Positions 18,701-27,243 of a stretch of DNA of 64,000 nucleotides are shown piece by piece. Origin of the DNA: DATFVA01 sp963832715. Lineage in GTDB: Bacteria; Bacteroidota; Ignavibacteria; Ignavibacteriales; Ignavibacteriaceae. The stretch lies in the NCBI GenBank assembly GCA_963832715.1, contig CAWHVB010000006.1, forward strand, positions 310,001 through 374,000, read 5' to 3'. The first letter of the stretch is position 1. The number at the start of each line of letters is the position of its first letter. Made by a program: the position numbers and the translations under genes. The notes under the pieces were generated by a model. That model had not been told where the DNA came from, ran no database searches, and saw only the letters and a program-made list of their open reading frames with translations.

Positions 18701-19390
18701 ATGTTTATCGGACATTTCGGAGCCGGATTAGCAGGAAAGAAAGCTGCGCCTGAAATTTCCCTCGGGACATTGTTTTTAGCAGCACAATTTCTGGATCTTA
18801 TCTGGCCGGTTTTTATTTTAACGGGGATCGAAAAGGTTGAGATAGTTCCAGGCTTAACCGAAGCCAATCCTCTTGAATTTACTTACTATCCGTATTCGCA
18901 CAGCCTGTTTATGGTAATAATATGGGCTGGCCTTTTCGGTTTGATATATTACGCTTACAAGAGAAATTTATTTAATGCATTTATATTAGGCCTCCTGGTT
19001 ATAAGTCATTGGGTCCTTGATTTAATCGTTCATATTCCAGATCTGCCGATTTTTCCCTGGAGTGATTTCAAGGTTGGAATAGGGTTATGGAACTTTGAAA
19101 TAATTTCGATCATTCTTGAAATCCTGATATTCGCCGGAGGCATTTATCTATATTTATTGTGTACAGAGGCGGAAAATAAAAAAGGTACATTCGGATTCTG
19201 GGGATTAATTATTTTTCTAATTGTTGTGTACTTTATGAATATTTTCAGTCCGCCCCCGCCTTCTGTTGAAGCAATCGGTTATGCAGGTCTGCTGCAATGG
19301 CTTTTTATTCCATGGGCATTCTGGATAGACAGGAACAGGAAAAAAATGAGTTCCGGAGAAGCGAATATCATCCCAAACAAGGCATCATAA
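18701..19390 (+). CDS. Multi-pass membrane protein, YdjM/DUF457-like
   Basis: The 229-residue product starts MFIGHFGAGLAGKKAAPEIS and has about six to seven hydrophobic segments. Conserved-looking polar motifs lie within or near the membrane: HFGAGLAGK, AAQFLDLIWP, YPYSHSLFM and SHWVLDLIVHIPDLP. This pattern of His and Asp residues resembles the YdjM/DUF457 family of membrane-bound putative metal-dependent hydrolases. No biochemical role is known to me for this version. It stands alone between two long spacers, so no operon partner helps. AAAGGA lies 10 to 15 bases before ATG. Confidence 0.6.
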   Translation: MFIGHFGAGLAGKKAAPEISLGTLFLAAQFLDLIWPVFILTGIEKVEIVPGLTEANPLEFTYYPYSHSLFMVIIWAGLFGLIYYAYKRNLFNAFILGLLVISHWVLDLIVHIPDLPIFPWSDFKVGIGLWNFEIISIILEILIFAGGIYLYLLCTEAENKKGTFGFWGLIIFLIVVYFMNIFSPPPPSVEAIGYAGLLQWLFIPWAFWIDRNRKKMSSGEANIIPNKAS

Positions 19391-19394
19391 TTTT

Positions 19395-19409
19395 GTTGAA
19401 TTATTCAAC
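19395..19409. repeat. Perfect 7-1-7 palindrome after 18701 gene
   Basis: GTTGAAT-T-ATTCAAC is a perfect inverted repeat six bases after the stop codon. It is followed by CACCTTTGACA rather than a T-run, so it looks more like an operator or half of a larger structure than a terminator. Confidence 0.35.
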
Positions 19410-19441
19410 ACCTTTGACAAAATGGCAGATATAGTATTTGA

Positions 19442-19485
19442 GTCGGGGAAATGACGGGGAAGAGACGGAGAAGGGACGGAGAAGG
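19442..19485 (+). repeat. Four tandem 11-bp units, GACGGAGAAGG type
   Basis: Four head-to-tail 11-base units are visible: a degenerate first copy GTCGGGGAAAT (19442), GACGGGGAAGA (19453), and two identical copies of GACGGAGAAGG (19464, 19475). They lie in the 420-base gene-free stretch 19391-19810, which has no coding frame and is otherwise AT-rich. The short perfect repeat suggests slippage; a binding-site array is possible. Confidence 0.6.
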
Positions 19486-19547
19486 ACTCAAAATGAGACA
19501 GTTCAAAAACTGCGAAAAAACGCCATTTTCGACTGTTGAAAAAAACA

Positions 19548-19570
19548 ATATATGACAAAATGTCATATAT
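19548..19570. repeat. Perfect 10-bp inverted repeat with AAA loop
   Basis: ATATATGACA (19548-19557) and TGTCATATAT (19561-19570) form a perfect 10-bp stem around AAA. It is 241 bases before the next gene and has no T-run. It looks like a dyad operator for a dimeric regulator or a cruciform; the flanking bases CAAATTGAGACAAAAGG repeat parts of nearby GACAAAATG words at 19415 and 19552. Confidence 0.45.
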
Positions 19571-19810
19571 CAAATTGAGACAAAAGGTAGCAAATCAGAC
19601 CTCGATTTGTGCTCAGAAAAGATAATATTTCTTTGCATCTATTTCCTTGCAGTTTATTGCTTTCACACGAAAAAAGTGATATATCTCAATACAAAATTGC
19701 CCTTATATAAGCTAAGCCGAAAGTATACAGTATTTCTTCTTTTTATCACAAAATATCTTTGGTTTATTATTTAAGCAATGAATATAAATAATAACACCTG
19801 ATGTGTAATT

Positions 19811-20107
19811 ATGCGGCAGGACTGGATAAATATATTAGTCTCCGGATGGCTGATCGGCTATGCTTATATTGATACTATCAGGAATGAAATAAGTTTGATT
19901 TTAGCAAGCGTTATATTATTAATTACCGGGTTATGGGGTGCAGGAAAGAGCAATAGCAGACTTGATATGATAATTGTTTTCGTTGGGTTTGTGTTATTTA
20001 TATTAGTCTCCGTTGGAGAATTCAGCGAAGTAATCTTTTTGTTATCAGGAGTCATGACATTCATAATAGCTTTCTGGGATTTGATCGTGCATCCTCATCC
20101 TGGTTAG
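19811..20107 (+). CDS. Small four-helix membrane protein, possibly SPW-repeat type
   Basis: The 98-residue product is almost wholly hydrophobic, with about four membrane segments (WINILVSGWLIGYAYI, ISLILASVILLITGLWG, MIIVFVGFVLFILVSV, VIFLLSGVMTFIIAFW) and the end DLIVHPHPG. The W-x-N-x-x-x-S-G-W start and the repeated two-helix pattern recall SPW-repeat membrane proteins, though similarity is weak. It is preceded and followed by AT-rich spacers. No function is proposed. Confidence 0.55.
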   Translation: MRQDWINILVSGWLIGYAYIDTIRNEISLILASVILLITGLWGAGKSNSRLDMIIVFVGFVLFILVSVGEFSEVIFLLSGVMTFIIAFWDLIVHPHPG

Positions 20108-20226
20108 AGCAGGAAATATGTTTGAAATATATCACAGCTTTTTCCTGTAAAAAATATAATTTGCAACTGACTCCACAGTGATTAATATAATTAAATTATT
20201 GAGTTGATTATCCAGGGAGTGAGCAG

Positions 20227-20526
20227 ATGGACTACTTCAATCATTTCTATCCTTTTATTCAGGATCTCCTGCGACGCGAAGAAGACGCTGAAGCAATAAT
20301 GAGTACAGCTTTAAGTATTGACTCCATAAGTCCCGGGAGGCAGAGTGAAGCAGAAATTATTATGTTTATCGAGGATCAGTTTCGACGGTTGTTATATGGA
20401 ACAGGTTATGATTATAATTTCCCGGGTTATAATGCGGTACACCGGCTGATGAGTAGCCTGAGATCCCTTGATGATAGATGCAGTAAAATTCAGAGCCTCC
20501 GCCTTACCGCACGGAATAATAAATAG
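20227..20526 (+). CDS. Hypothetical soluble 99-residue protein
   Basis: I do not recognise this family. The start is well supported by CAGGGAGTGAGCAG before ATG. The product is soluble, rich in charged residues and predicted largely helical (HFYPFIQDLLRREEDAEAIM, EAEIIMFIEDQFRRLLYG, YNAVHRLMSSLRSLDDRCSK). Composition and codon use look like a real cytoplasmic protein rather than a chance frame. Neighbours (small membrane protein upstream, convergent bactofilin downstream) do not indicate a job. Confidence 0.5.
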   Translation: MDYFNHFYPFIQDLLRREEDAEAIMSTALSIDSISPGRQSEAEIIMFIEDQFRRLLYGTGYDYNFPGYNAVHRLMSSLRSLDDRCSKIQSLRLTARNNK

Positions 20527-20577
20527 TTAGCTGGATATACAATCTGTTAAGATCTGAAACCTGAAAAATTGCATTTG

Positions 20578-20624
20578 CTTTTCCGGTCCGCAAAGGGTTT
20601 GAAACCCTGAGAGGACCGGGAAGA
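20578..20624. repeat. Nested inverted repeat between convergent genes, probable bidirectional transcript end
   Basis: An outer stem CCGGTCC (20583-20589)/GGACCGG (20613-20619), extended by A-T pairs to CTTTT/GAAGAAAA, encloses an inner stem AGGGTT (20594-20599)/AACCCT (20603-20608). It lies between a + gene ending at 20526 and the minus-strand bactofilin ending at 20638. Neither side has a clean T-run, so it may work as an mRNA 3' end protector rather than a classical terminator. Confidence 0.45.
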
Positions 20625-20637
20625 AAATTAACGGCTG

Positions 20638-21057
20638 CTATTTGCCAGAAGGCTTTAATGGTTTTGGCGGTTCATAACTTCCACTTGAAGATGACTCGCC
20701 CATTTTACACTTTCCATCAAATTTTGCACCTTCTTTTACTACCAGGGATTTAGTGAAGATATCGCCATTCAGGTTCCCTTTTTCTTCTATTGTAAGCCTG
20801 GTTTTTGCTTTAACAGTTCCGGTAACATTTCCGCCAATGCTTATAACATCCGCGTTTACCTGGCCGTTCACTTCGCCATTACCGCCGATAACAACGCTTC
20901 CCTGTGATTCAATATCTCCCTGGATTTCTCCTTCAACCCTGATATTCCCGTTGCTTTTTATTTTTCCTTCAATTCTTACCCCGAGACTTATTATGGTTGT
21001 TTCGTCTGATTTTCTTTCTTCTGGTGACAGGTTCCTTAGCATAACAATTGCTCCCAA
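20638..21057 (-). CDS. Bactofilin (polymer-forming cytoskeletal protein)
   Basis: Bactofilins self-assemble without nucleotides into filaments that position cell-envelope machines. The 139-residue product has a short charged N-terminus, then a right-handed beta-helix of repeated short strands with glycine turns (SLGVRIEGKIKSNGNIRVEG, GDIESQGSVVIGGNGEVNGQ, ADVISIGGNVTGTVKAKT, GNLNGDIFTKSLVVKEGAKF), and a flexible proline/serine tail (SSSGSYEPPKPLKPSGK). Length is standard. It is a single minus-strand gene; no peptidase partner (M23 type, often linked to bactofilins) is adjacent. Confidence 0.9.
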   Translation of the reverse strand: MGAIVMLRNLSPEERKSDETTIISLGVRIEGKIKSNGNIRVEGEIQGDIESQGSVVIGGNGEVNGQVNADVISIGGNVTGTVKAKTRLTIEEKGNLNGDIFTKSLVVKEGAKFDGKCKMGESSSSGSYEPPKPLKPSGK

Positions 21058-21249
21058 TAAAATATTATATAATTATGTGTTTATGTGAAGTAGTTCTGAG
21101 GCAATATACTTTTTTTGAAACAAAATAGTAATACATTTTTCAACCCGAAATATCCCTTAACCTTTTCTCTGCTAAAATTATTGCACCTTATTATTAGAAT
21201 AGTTAGCTTAAATTCATCAATCTTTAATACTTACCTATAGGAGGAGAAC

Positions 21250-22845
21250 ATGAAACATTTGTTACAAATCGCTTTATTTTCACTACTTCTCATTCTTCCA
21301 GCTTCAGCCCAGACATTTTTAACCCCTGATCAATTGACACTCAAGGACATTGAAGAAAACGGAATAATTGGAACTTCTGTAACTGGAAATTCCGATTCCC
21401 CATCAGGTATAAATTGGACCAGTCTGCCGGATGCTCCTGAACCATTCGGTCGCTCAATCGGAGGTAAGATTGGTGATTTTATTTATGTTTTTGGGGGTCA
21501 GGCTAATAGTTCTATGGCTATCGCTTACCAGATATCCACAAACAGCTGGATGGCATCAACAGTGCCTACTACACCGGCATACAATCCTTCTTTCTCTACC
21601 ACCGATAACGAATTGTATAAATTATCAGGCACTGGTGCGGCTGCAGTCTTCGAAAAATTTACTCCTGATGGCAGCGGAACCGGTACATGGACGGTCTTAA
21701 CCAGCGGACCAACCGGAATTATGAATTCCCAGAGTACGATGGCATGGGACGGGGGAGACTACATTTACGTTCACAGCTCAAGTTACACTACGCCCCCTGT
21801 TTCATATCTTTCAAGATATAGTATAACAGGGAATTCCTGGAATGATCTAACACCAACTACTTTAATCAAGAGATACGCCGGACTTCAGTTTTTTAACGGA
21901 TATCTTTATTTAATCGGCGGCTTGATACCAACAGGAGATGATCCTACAGCCTGTGCAAAATATGACCCGTCTACTGATATGTGGAGTGCAATTTCACCGC
22001 TTCCTGAAGGCGTTAATTTTTGTAAATGGAGTACTACAAAAGTACCGGAATATGTAGTGCTGGTAGGTTCAGGCGGAGGATATTCAACCTACCCTTCTGA
22101 TGCAAGCATATATTATTATGATCCGTTAAGTGATACCTGGACCTATGACAGTGAAACTCCTGCAGAAAGAGGTCTTGCCCTCGGTTTCTTTGTCCCTGAC
22201 CAGAACAGGTTATTCTTTGGCGGCGGAAATATGGGCGGAACTTCTACTAATTACCAGGCCTCCTGCTGGGATGGTGAGGCAACCTTTATTCCGGTTGAAC
22301 TCTCTTCTTTTACTGCAGACGTTGAGCGTAATGTGGTCAGGTTAAACTGGTCTACTGCATCGGAAACAAATAATAAAGGATTTGAAATAGAAAGACAATC
22401 TAATAATCAATGGGAACGAATTGGATTTGTTCAGGGTTCCGGGACAACAACTCAGCCTGAATCATATGCCTTTTCTGATAATAACATCCGCCCGGGGATA
22501 TACTTATACCGGTTGAAGCAGATTGATTTCGACGGAACGTATAAATATTCCAGTGAGGCTGAGGCTGCTGTTAATATTCCTGGTACGTTTTCACTCAGCC
22601 AGAATTATCCTAACCCGTTCAATCCCTCTACGAAGATAGAATATTCGATTTCCTCTGATAGCTATGTAAGTCTGAAAGTGTATAATTCATTAGGACAGGA
22701 AGTTGCTGAACTGGCAAATGGAATTATGAAATCAGGCTATTATACTTCTGTATTTAACGCTGCAAATCTTTCAAGCGGTATTTACTATTACAGATTGGAA
22801 GCCGGCGATAAGGTACAGGTCAGAAAGATGACGGTACTAAAGTAA
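21250..22845 (+). CDS. Kelch-repeat protein exported by type IX secretion
   Basis: The 531-residue product has a signal peptide (ending PASAQT), then kelch-type beta-propeller repeats (about residues 55-340): GGKIGDFIYVFGGQANSS, LQFFNGYLYLIGGLIP and NRLFFGGGNMGG show the double-glycine hallmark. A fibronectin-like segment follows (VELSSFTADVERNVVRLNWS, YLYRLKQIDFDG) and a T9SS sorting domain closes it (SLSQNYPNPFNPSTKIEYSI, YNSLGQEVAELANG, VQVRKMTVLK). It has a very strong AGGAGGAG ribosome site. It is probably surface-attached or secreted; ligand unknown. A terminator follows. Confidence 0.85.
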   Translation: MKHLLQIALFSLLLILPASAQTFLTPDQLTLKDIEENGIIGTSVTGNSDSPSGINWTSLPDAPEPFGRSIGGKIGDFIYVFGGQANSSMAIAYQISTNSWMASTVPTTPAYNPSFSTTDNELYKLSGTGAAAVFEKFTPDGSGTGTWTVLTSGPTGIMNSQSTMAWDGGDYIYVHSSSYTTPPVSYLSRYSITGNSWNDLTPTTLIKRYAGLQFFNGYLYLIGGLIPTGDDPTACAKYDPSTDMWSAISPLPEGVNFCKWSTTKVPEYVVLVGSGGGYSTYPSDASIYYYDPLSDTWTYDSETPAERGLALGFFVPDQNRLFFGGGNMGGTSTNYQASCWDGEATFIPVELSSFTADVERNVVRLNWSTASETNNKGFEIERQSNNQWERIGFVQGSGTTTQPESYAFSDNNIRPGIYLYRLKQIDFDGTYKYSSEAEAAVNIPGTFSLSQNYPNPFNPSTKIEYSISSDSYVSLKVYNSLGQEVAELANGIMKSGYYTSVFNAANLSSGIYYYRLEAGDKVQVRKMTVLK

Positions 22846-22872
22846 TTTTTAATACTGGTACACCATTATTCA

Positions 22873-22899
22873 GGGAAGGTGGATTACCTTCCCTTTTTT
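22873..22899 (+). terminator. Rho-independent terminator after kelch/T9SS gene
   Basis: GGGAAGGT (22873-22880) pairs with ACCTTCCC (22886-22893) around GGATT, followed by TTTTTT. It starts 27 bases after the stop codon and is a textbook intrinsic terminator. Confidence 0.9.
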
Positions 22900-23022
22900 A
22901 TTGCTCCAGCGAGAGTTCTAAAAAAAGTAACAGAACCACAATTGGATGATAGTTCAGTATTGATTATTTTAAAATCTTCTAAACTTTTCCATAAAAAAAA
23001 TAAATTAATAACGAGGAGAATT

Positions 23023-23859
23023 ATGCTTAAGTATATATTAACTGTATGTATAATTATGGTAATCGGAAATTTTACATTTTCGCAGGATTTCAGAACACCA
23101 CGTCCAAGCCCGGATGCATCGGTGAGCCAGGTTGTAGGCATCACTAAAATTTCCATCGATTACAGTTCTCCTGCTGTTAAAGGAAGAACAATCTGGGGCG
23201 ACCTGGTGCCATACGGTAAAATATGGAGAACGGGTGCAAATGAAGTTACTTCAATAACTTTCAGCACACCCGTTAAAGTAAATGGAAATATTCTTGGGGC
23301 AGGTACTTTCGGGATCCATATGATTCCAGGTGAAAACGAGTGGGAAATTATCTTCAGTAAGGACACAAAAGTTGATGATCCGATGACATACGATGAATCC
23401 AAAGATGCTCTCCGGATCAAAGTAAAACCCGAAGAAAATCCTTTTACGGAAAGGATGGCTTTTACAATTACAGATACTGATGAAAATAATGCAAATGTAA
23501 ATCTTATATGGGAGAAGCTCCGTGTGTCATTTAAAGTAGAAGCAGCGACCAGGGATCTTGTACTGGAAAGTGCGAGAAATCTGAATGCATGGTCGGATCT
23601 GAATACCGCGGCTGCTTACTGTCTTCAGAACAATATCAATCTAGATGAAGGATTCAGGTGGATTCAGGCTTCTGTACTGATAAATGAAAATTACTGGAAC
23701 CAGAGAATAAAAGCTCAGTACCTGGCAAAAATGAACAATAAAAAAGAAGCCATTGCTGCAATGGAGAAGGCAGTAGATTATGGATCAAAGTTGGAAAGCC
23801 CGCCTTTCGATTTCGAAAGCATGAAAAAAATGCTTAATGATTGGAAAGCTTCGGAATAA
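23023..23859 (+). CDS. DUF2911 exported protein
   Basis: The start at 23023 is chosen because GAGGAG precedes it and a signal peptide follows (LKYILTVCIIMVIGNFTFSQ); a longer frame to 22879 would overlap the terminator. Residues about 22-160 form the DUF2911 domain with SPDASVSQVVGITKISIDYS, the phrase GKIWRTGANEVTSITF and AGTFGIHMIPGENEWEIIFS. The remaining part (about 175-278) is helical and resembles a TPR-like region (NLNAWSDLNTAAAYCLQNNI, YLAKMNNKKEAIAAMEKAV). DUF2911 proteins are common in Bacteroidota and relatives; their role is unknown to me. The histidine kinase converges on it 18 bases downstream. Confidence 0.85.
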   Translation: MLKYILTVCIIMVIGNFTFSQDFRTPRPSPDASVSQVVGITKISIDYSSPAVKGRTIWGDLVPYGKIWRTGANEVTSITFSTPVKVNGNILGAGTFGIHMIPGENEWEIIFSKDTKVDDPMTYDESKDALRIKVKPEENPFTERMAFTITDTDENNANVNLIWEKLRVSFKVEAATRDLVLESARNLNAWSDLNTAAAYCLQNNINLDEGFRWIQASVLINENYWNQRIKAQYLAKMNNKKEAIAAMEKAVDYGSKLESPPFDFESMKKMLNDWKASE

Positions 23860-23877
23860 ATCCCGGGAGCAGCAGCG

Positions 23878-25946
23878 TTATTGATCTATGCTATTCGGCT
23901 TCAGAACTTCGCCTTTGGATCTGAAGGTTATTGTGTATTTTGTTCCGGAGTCATTTTCAATTTTCAATTCACCAGGAACCTGGCGGGTTAAATTTGTAAT
24001 GAGCTGCATACCGAGGGTTGTCGTGGATTTGATATTAAAATTGTCCGGCAGGCCTTTGCCGTTATCTTTGACTTCAAGTAATAATTTATCGTCGGCATAC
24101 GAGAGCTTTATATCGATTACTCCCTCTTTGCAGTTATTAAAAGCATGCTTGATTGAATTGGAGATAATTTCATTTATTATCAAACCAAGATTGGTTACCT
24201 GGTCCGGTTCAAGATAGACTTCTTCGCTGGTAATAGTACATTTTATGTTCTGCGAAGTGAAGGAATCGAGTATTGCATCTGAAAGTTCCTTCAGGTAGTG
24301 CTTAAAATTTATTCTCGAAAGATCTTCATTATTATGGAGCATCTTATAGACAAGAGCCATGCTGCTAATCCGATTTTTACTTTTTCTGAACATCTGCCGG
24401 ATCTGAACATCATTAACATAAGATTCCTGAAGATTAAGCAGGCTGGAGATAATCTGCAGATTATTTTTAACCCGGTGATGAATTTCTTTGATAAGGATCT
24501 GTTTCTCTCTTAGGGATGAAAGCAAACGCTCTTCGTATGCGAATCTTTCTGCTGCCATTCCGATGATATTTGCAACCGACTGGAAAAAGTAAACATCGTC
24601 ATTACTAAAAACTTTTTTATCGCGTGAATACGCCCCCAGAACTCCAAATGGTTTATCCTTTCCGTAGACTTTGCAGCTTATACCGCTCTGGATGCCGTCA
24701 CCGGAAATCAGGGAAGGTTTAAGAAATCTTTTTTCTCTTGTAAAATCGGATATTATTACAGGATCTTTAGATGCAAGAGTATAGCCGACGTGGCAATCGG
24801 GATCAGCTGAAACCGTTGCATTTCCAGGGAGTCCTTCTTTCCACCCTCTTCCATCGACCAGTAAAAGTTCTTTCTCTCCCGGAAGGAGCTTTAAGATTTT
24901 AACATAATCAACATTCAGGGTCTCAAATATTATTCTCACGGCATCTTTATAGATGTCGGAAATATTATTTCCTGAAACTGAACTAAGTCCGAGTTCAGAA
25001 ATTGATTTCTGCTGATTTATTTTCAGCTGAAGTGAATTCTGCAGTAGTTTTTTCTGCTGTACATCTGCAGCAAGAGGCATAAAAGCTATGAATAAAGTCC
25101 CCATAAAAATCTGTATAAGAATCAGGGATTCGTTAGAAGGTCCCCGGGCAGAGACAGAATAGCTGAGTGTCTGCCATAAGATTGTCAAGTAAAGAAAAAG
25201 AATAGCAGTAGATATTTCTCTTGGACTAAACCGCACGGCAATCCAGATAATAAACGGAATAGTCAGAAAGATAAGCGGAAAGATTTCAGTCAAGGTTGGA
25301 ATGCCGTCTTTGAAAGTATAAATGCTTATGGAAGAAATAAGGATCAGCAAAAAAACAAATTCAAAAGATTTTTTAAGATTCCATTTAAAATTCCTGTCAA
25401 TAACCATTAATATTATGAAAGGTGCTATTATTAAAGCTCCTCCTATATCACCAAGCCACCAGGTAAGACCAACATATAGATAAGACTCCGACTTCAGAAA
25501 TCCTGAAAGATAGAGAAATCCCTCCCGATCATCGCGCTGATAAGTGTAGCGGCAATACCCGTAAACAAGGAATATTTGACGGTATCAACAGGTGTGTAAA
25601 AGATATATTTGTTTTTTATCAATATCTCTGCAAAGTATGCCCCGAGAACTGCCTCAAAAGTGTTCCCTGCGGCAATTCCGAGAGAGGCGATAATCGATCC
25701 GTTTATGGTTAAATTTACAATCAATGCGCCCAGAAGAACCCCCGGCCAAAGATTATATCCCCATAATATTATTGCTGCTATGGCTATACCTGTCGGCGGC
25801 CAAACAGCCGAAGCACTTGGATTTATAAAGGCAAGACTTAATCCTATTTTACCCGCAACAAAATATACGGATGTAAGAACTGCGATCTTAAAAAGGATAG
25901 ATGGGCTTAGCAACCCTTTATTAATTAGTTTGATTTTAGGGACCAT
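23878..25946 (-). CDS. MASE1-GAF sensor histidine kinase, HisKA_2 type (frameshifted near 25520)
   Basis: Two frames on the minus strand are one gene. The first (25946 to 25494) is the start of a MASE1 membrane sensor (VYFVAGKIGLSLAFINPSAS, VWPPTGIAIAAIILWGYNLW). It stops in a false tail, but the other frame carries the missing MASE1 end (YVGLTWWLGDIGGALIIAPF) just before 25407. One undercalled G in GGG near 25522 explains the break. Then come further helices, a GAF domain (ISDIYKDAVRIIFETLNVDY, DCHVGYTLASKDPVIISDFT), a HisKA_2 phosphoacceptor (LIKEIHHRVKNNLQIISSLL) and a HATPase domain (LGLIINEIISNSIKHAF, DNGKGLPDNF). The corrected protein is about 690 aa. No response regulator is adjacent, so it is an orphan kinase. 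Confidence 0.87.
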
Positions 25947-26430
25947 TTCAGAAGAATTTATAGCAAAATCAGTACGAGAAGATAAAGATATTTTGGATTC
26001 CTACTGAGTGCTTAAAAACACAGTACTATTTTAACTTCTGCAGTTTTTGCTTTCATCAGTCCTGTCTTCAGCATTTTCCCTTTTTCCGCAGAGATGATAG
26101 ATTTAAAAAAAAGATTGGATAGTTTTTCTTCAGATGTTACTCTGATTACTTGACTATCCAATCAATCTTAATAATTAAATTAATAAATATTAAAATGAAA
26201 GCTGATAATAAATTATCAACTTCTGAGATCCAATATAATCCGGGGGGATTAAGAGTCAAGCTGAAATTCCCGCGTGTAATCTTAGACACAGAAAAACTAA
26301 ATTAATGCCTACCTGTTTTTGAATCCTACTGGTATTTAGCTCATCTTAAAATTATGTATAAAGAGTTACTTCTTTTCATAATTAAAAGTTTTTCTATATT
26401 TTTATTAAAATCAGAACAAATACTTTTATA
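25947..26430. other. Gene-free spacer with a long-loop inverted repeat
   Basis: This 484-base AT-rich stretch between the divergent histidine kinase and sco genes has no plausible coding frame. The one clear structure is GATTGGATAGT (26113-26123) with its exact complement ACTATCCAATC (26153-26163) across a 29-base loop. Promoters for both flanking genes should lie here but I cannot place them with confidence. Confidence 0.4.
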
Positions 26431-27219
26431 ATGTTGAATAAGCGCAAAGCGGTTTATAACCTGCTTTTTATCATTCTGTCTACTTTCTTTATTTCGAAAA
26501 TCAGTTATGCCGATTATGACACTGCAGAAATAGTTCATCATACCGGAAATCGAATCCCTATGGATTTAACATTTACTAATTCTGACGGGAAAAAGGTATT
26601 GCTGAAAGATCTCATTAATAAGCCTACCGTACTTGATTTCTGTTATTACAATTGTGCGGGTATCTGTACCCCCCTGATGCTGGAAGTTTCGGATGTGATA
26701 GGCAAGGTAAAGTATGAGCCCGGAATAGATTATCAAATATTGAGCATCAGTATTGATCAGAACGAGACACCGAAAATGGCTGCCGGAAAAAAGCGCGCAA
26801 TGATCGGAATGGCGGATAGAGCAGTGCCCGATTCAGGCTGGAGGTTTTTAACCGGGGACAGTACAAATATTTATAAATTAACGGATGCAGCAGGGTTCCG
26901 ATTCAAAAGGAGTTATGGAGGATTTCTTCACAAAGGCGTACTGATATTTGTGGATAAGACAGGGAAGATAGTCCAGTACCTTGATCCCGGTTACAAAAAG
27001 ACAGGGGATTTTTCTATACTGCCTTCGAACTTTGAACTTGCAATAGAAAAAGCAGGAAAAGGCGAAGTGACTTCAACAATTCAAAAAGTACTCCAGACAT
27101 GCTATAGTTTTATTCCTAAAGGAAATGATCTCCTTGTACTGATGCTTGTACTTGCATCAGGAATAATTTCTGTTGCCGTGGTTTTTATTGTGGTAAAGAA
27201 AGCTAAACTGAATACCTGA
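26431..27219 (+). CDS. Sco1/SenC-type copper chaperone
   Basis: The protein helps load copper into the CuA site of cytochrome oxidase. It has a signal peptide (ending KISYADY), a thioredoxin-like fold with the copper-binding CxxxC in CYYNCAGICTPLM, and the third ligand His in GGFLHKGVLIFVDKTGKI. A C-terminal membrane helix (LLVLMLVLASGIISVAVVFI) anchors it to the inner membrane, which is unusual because most Sco proteins are anchored N-terminally. At 262 aa it is somewhat long for this reason. It converges on the minus-strand bc-caa3 operon, 24 bases away, which is its natural client. Confidence 0.88.
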   Translation: MLNKRKAVYNLLFIILSTFFISKISYADYDTAEIVHHTGNRIPMDLTFTNSDGKKVLLKDLINKPTVLDFCYYNCAGICTPLMLEVSDVIGKVKYEPGIDYQILSISIDQNETPKMAAGKKRAMIGMADRAVPDSGWRFLTGDSTNIYKLTDAAGFRFKRSYGGFLHKGVLIFVDKTGKIVQYLDPGYKKTGDFSILPSNFELAIEKAGKGEVTSTIQKVLQTCYSFIPKGNDLLVLMLVLASGIISVAVVFIVVKKAKLNT

Positions 27220-27243
27220 AAATTCTGTGAACCGGCCCGGAAA

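Noticed and set aside
19442..19485. Tandem 11-mers as a CRISPR array
   Set aside because: Units are contiguous with no spacers and far too short; no cas genes are near.
22879..23022. 48-codon N-terminal extension of the DUF2911 protein
   Set aside because: It overlaps the preceding terminator and hides the signal peptide; the ATG at 23023 has GAGGAG upstream.
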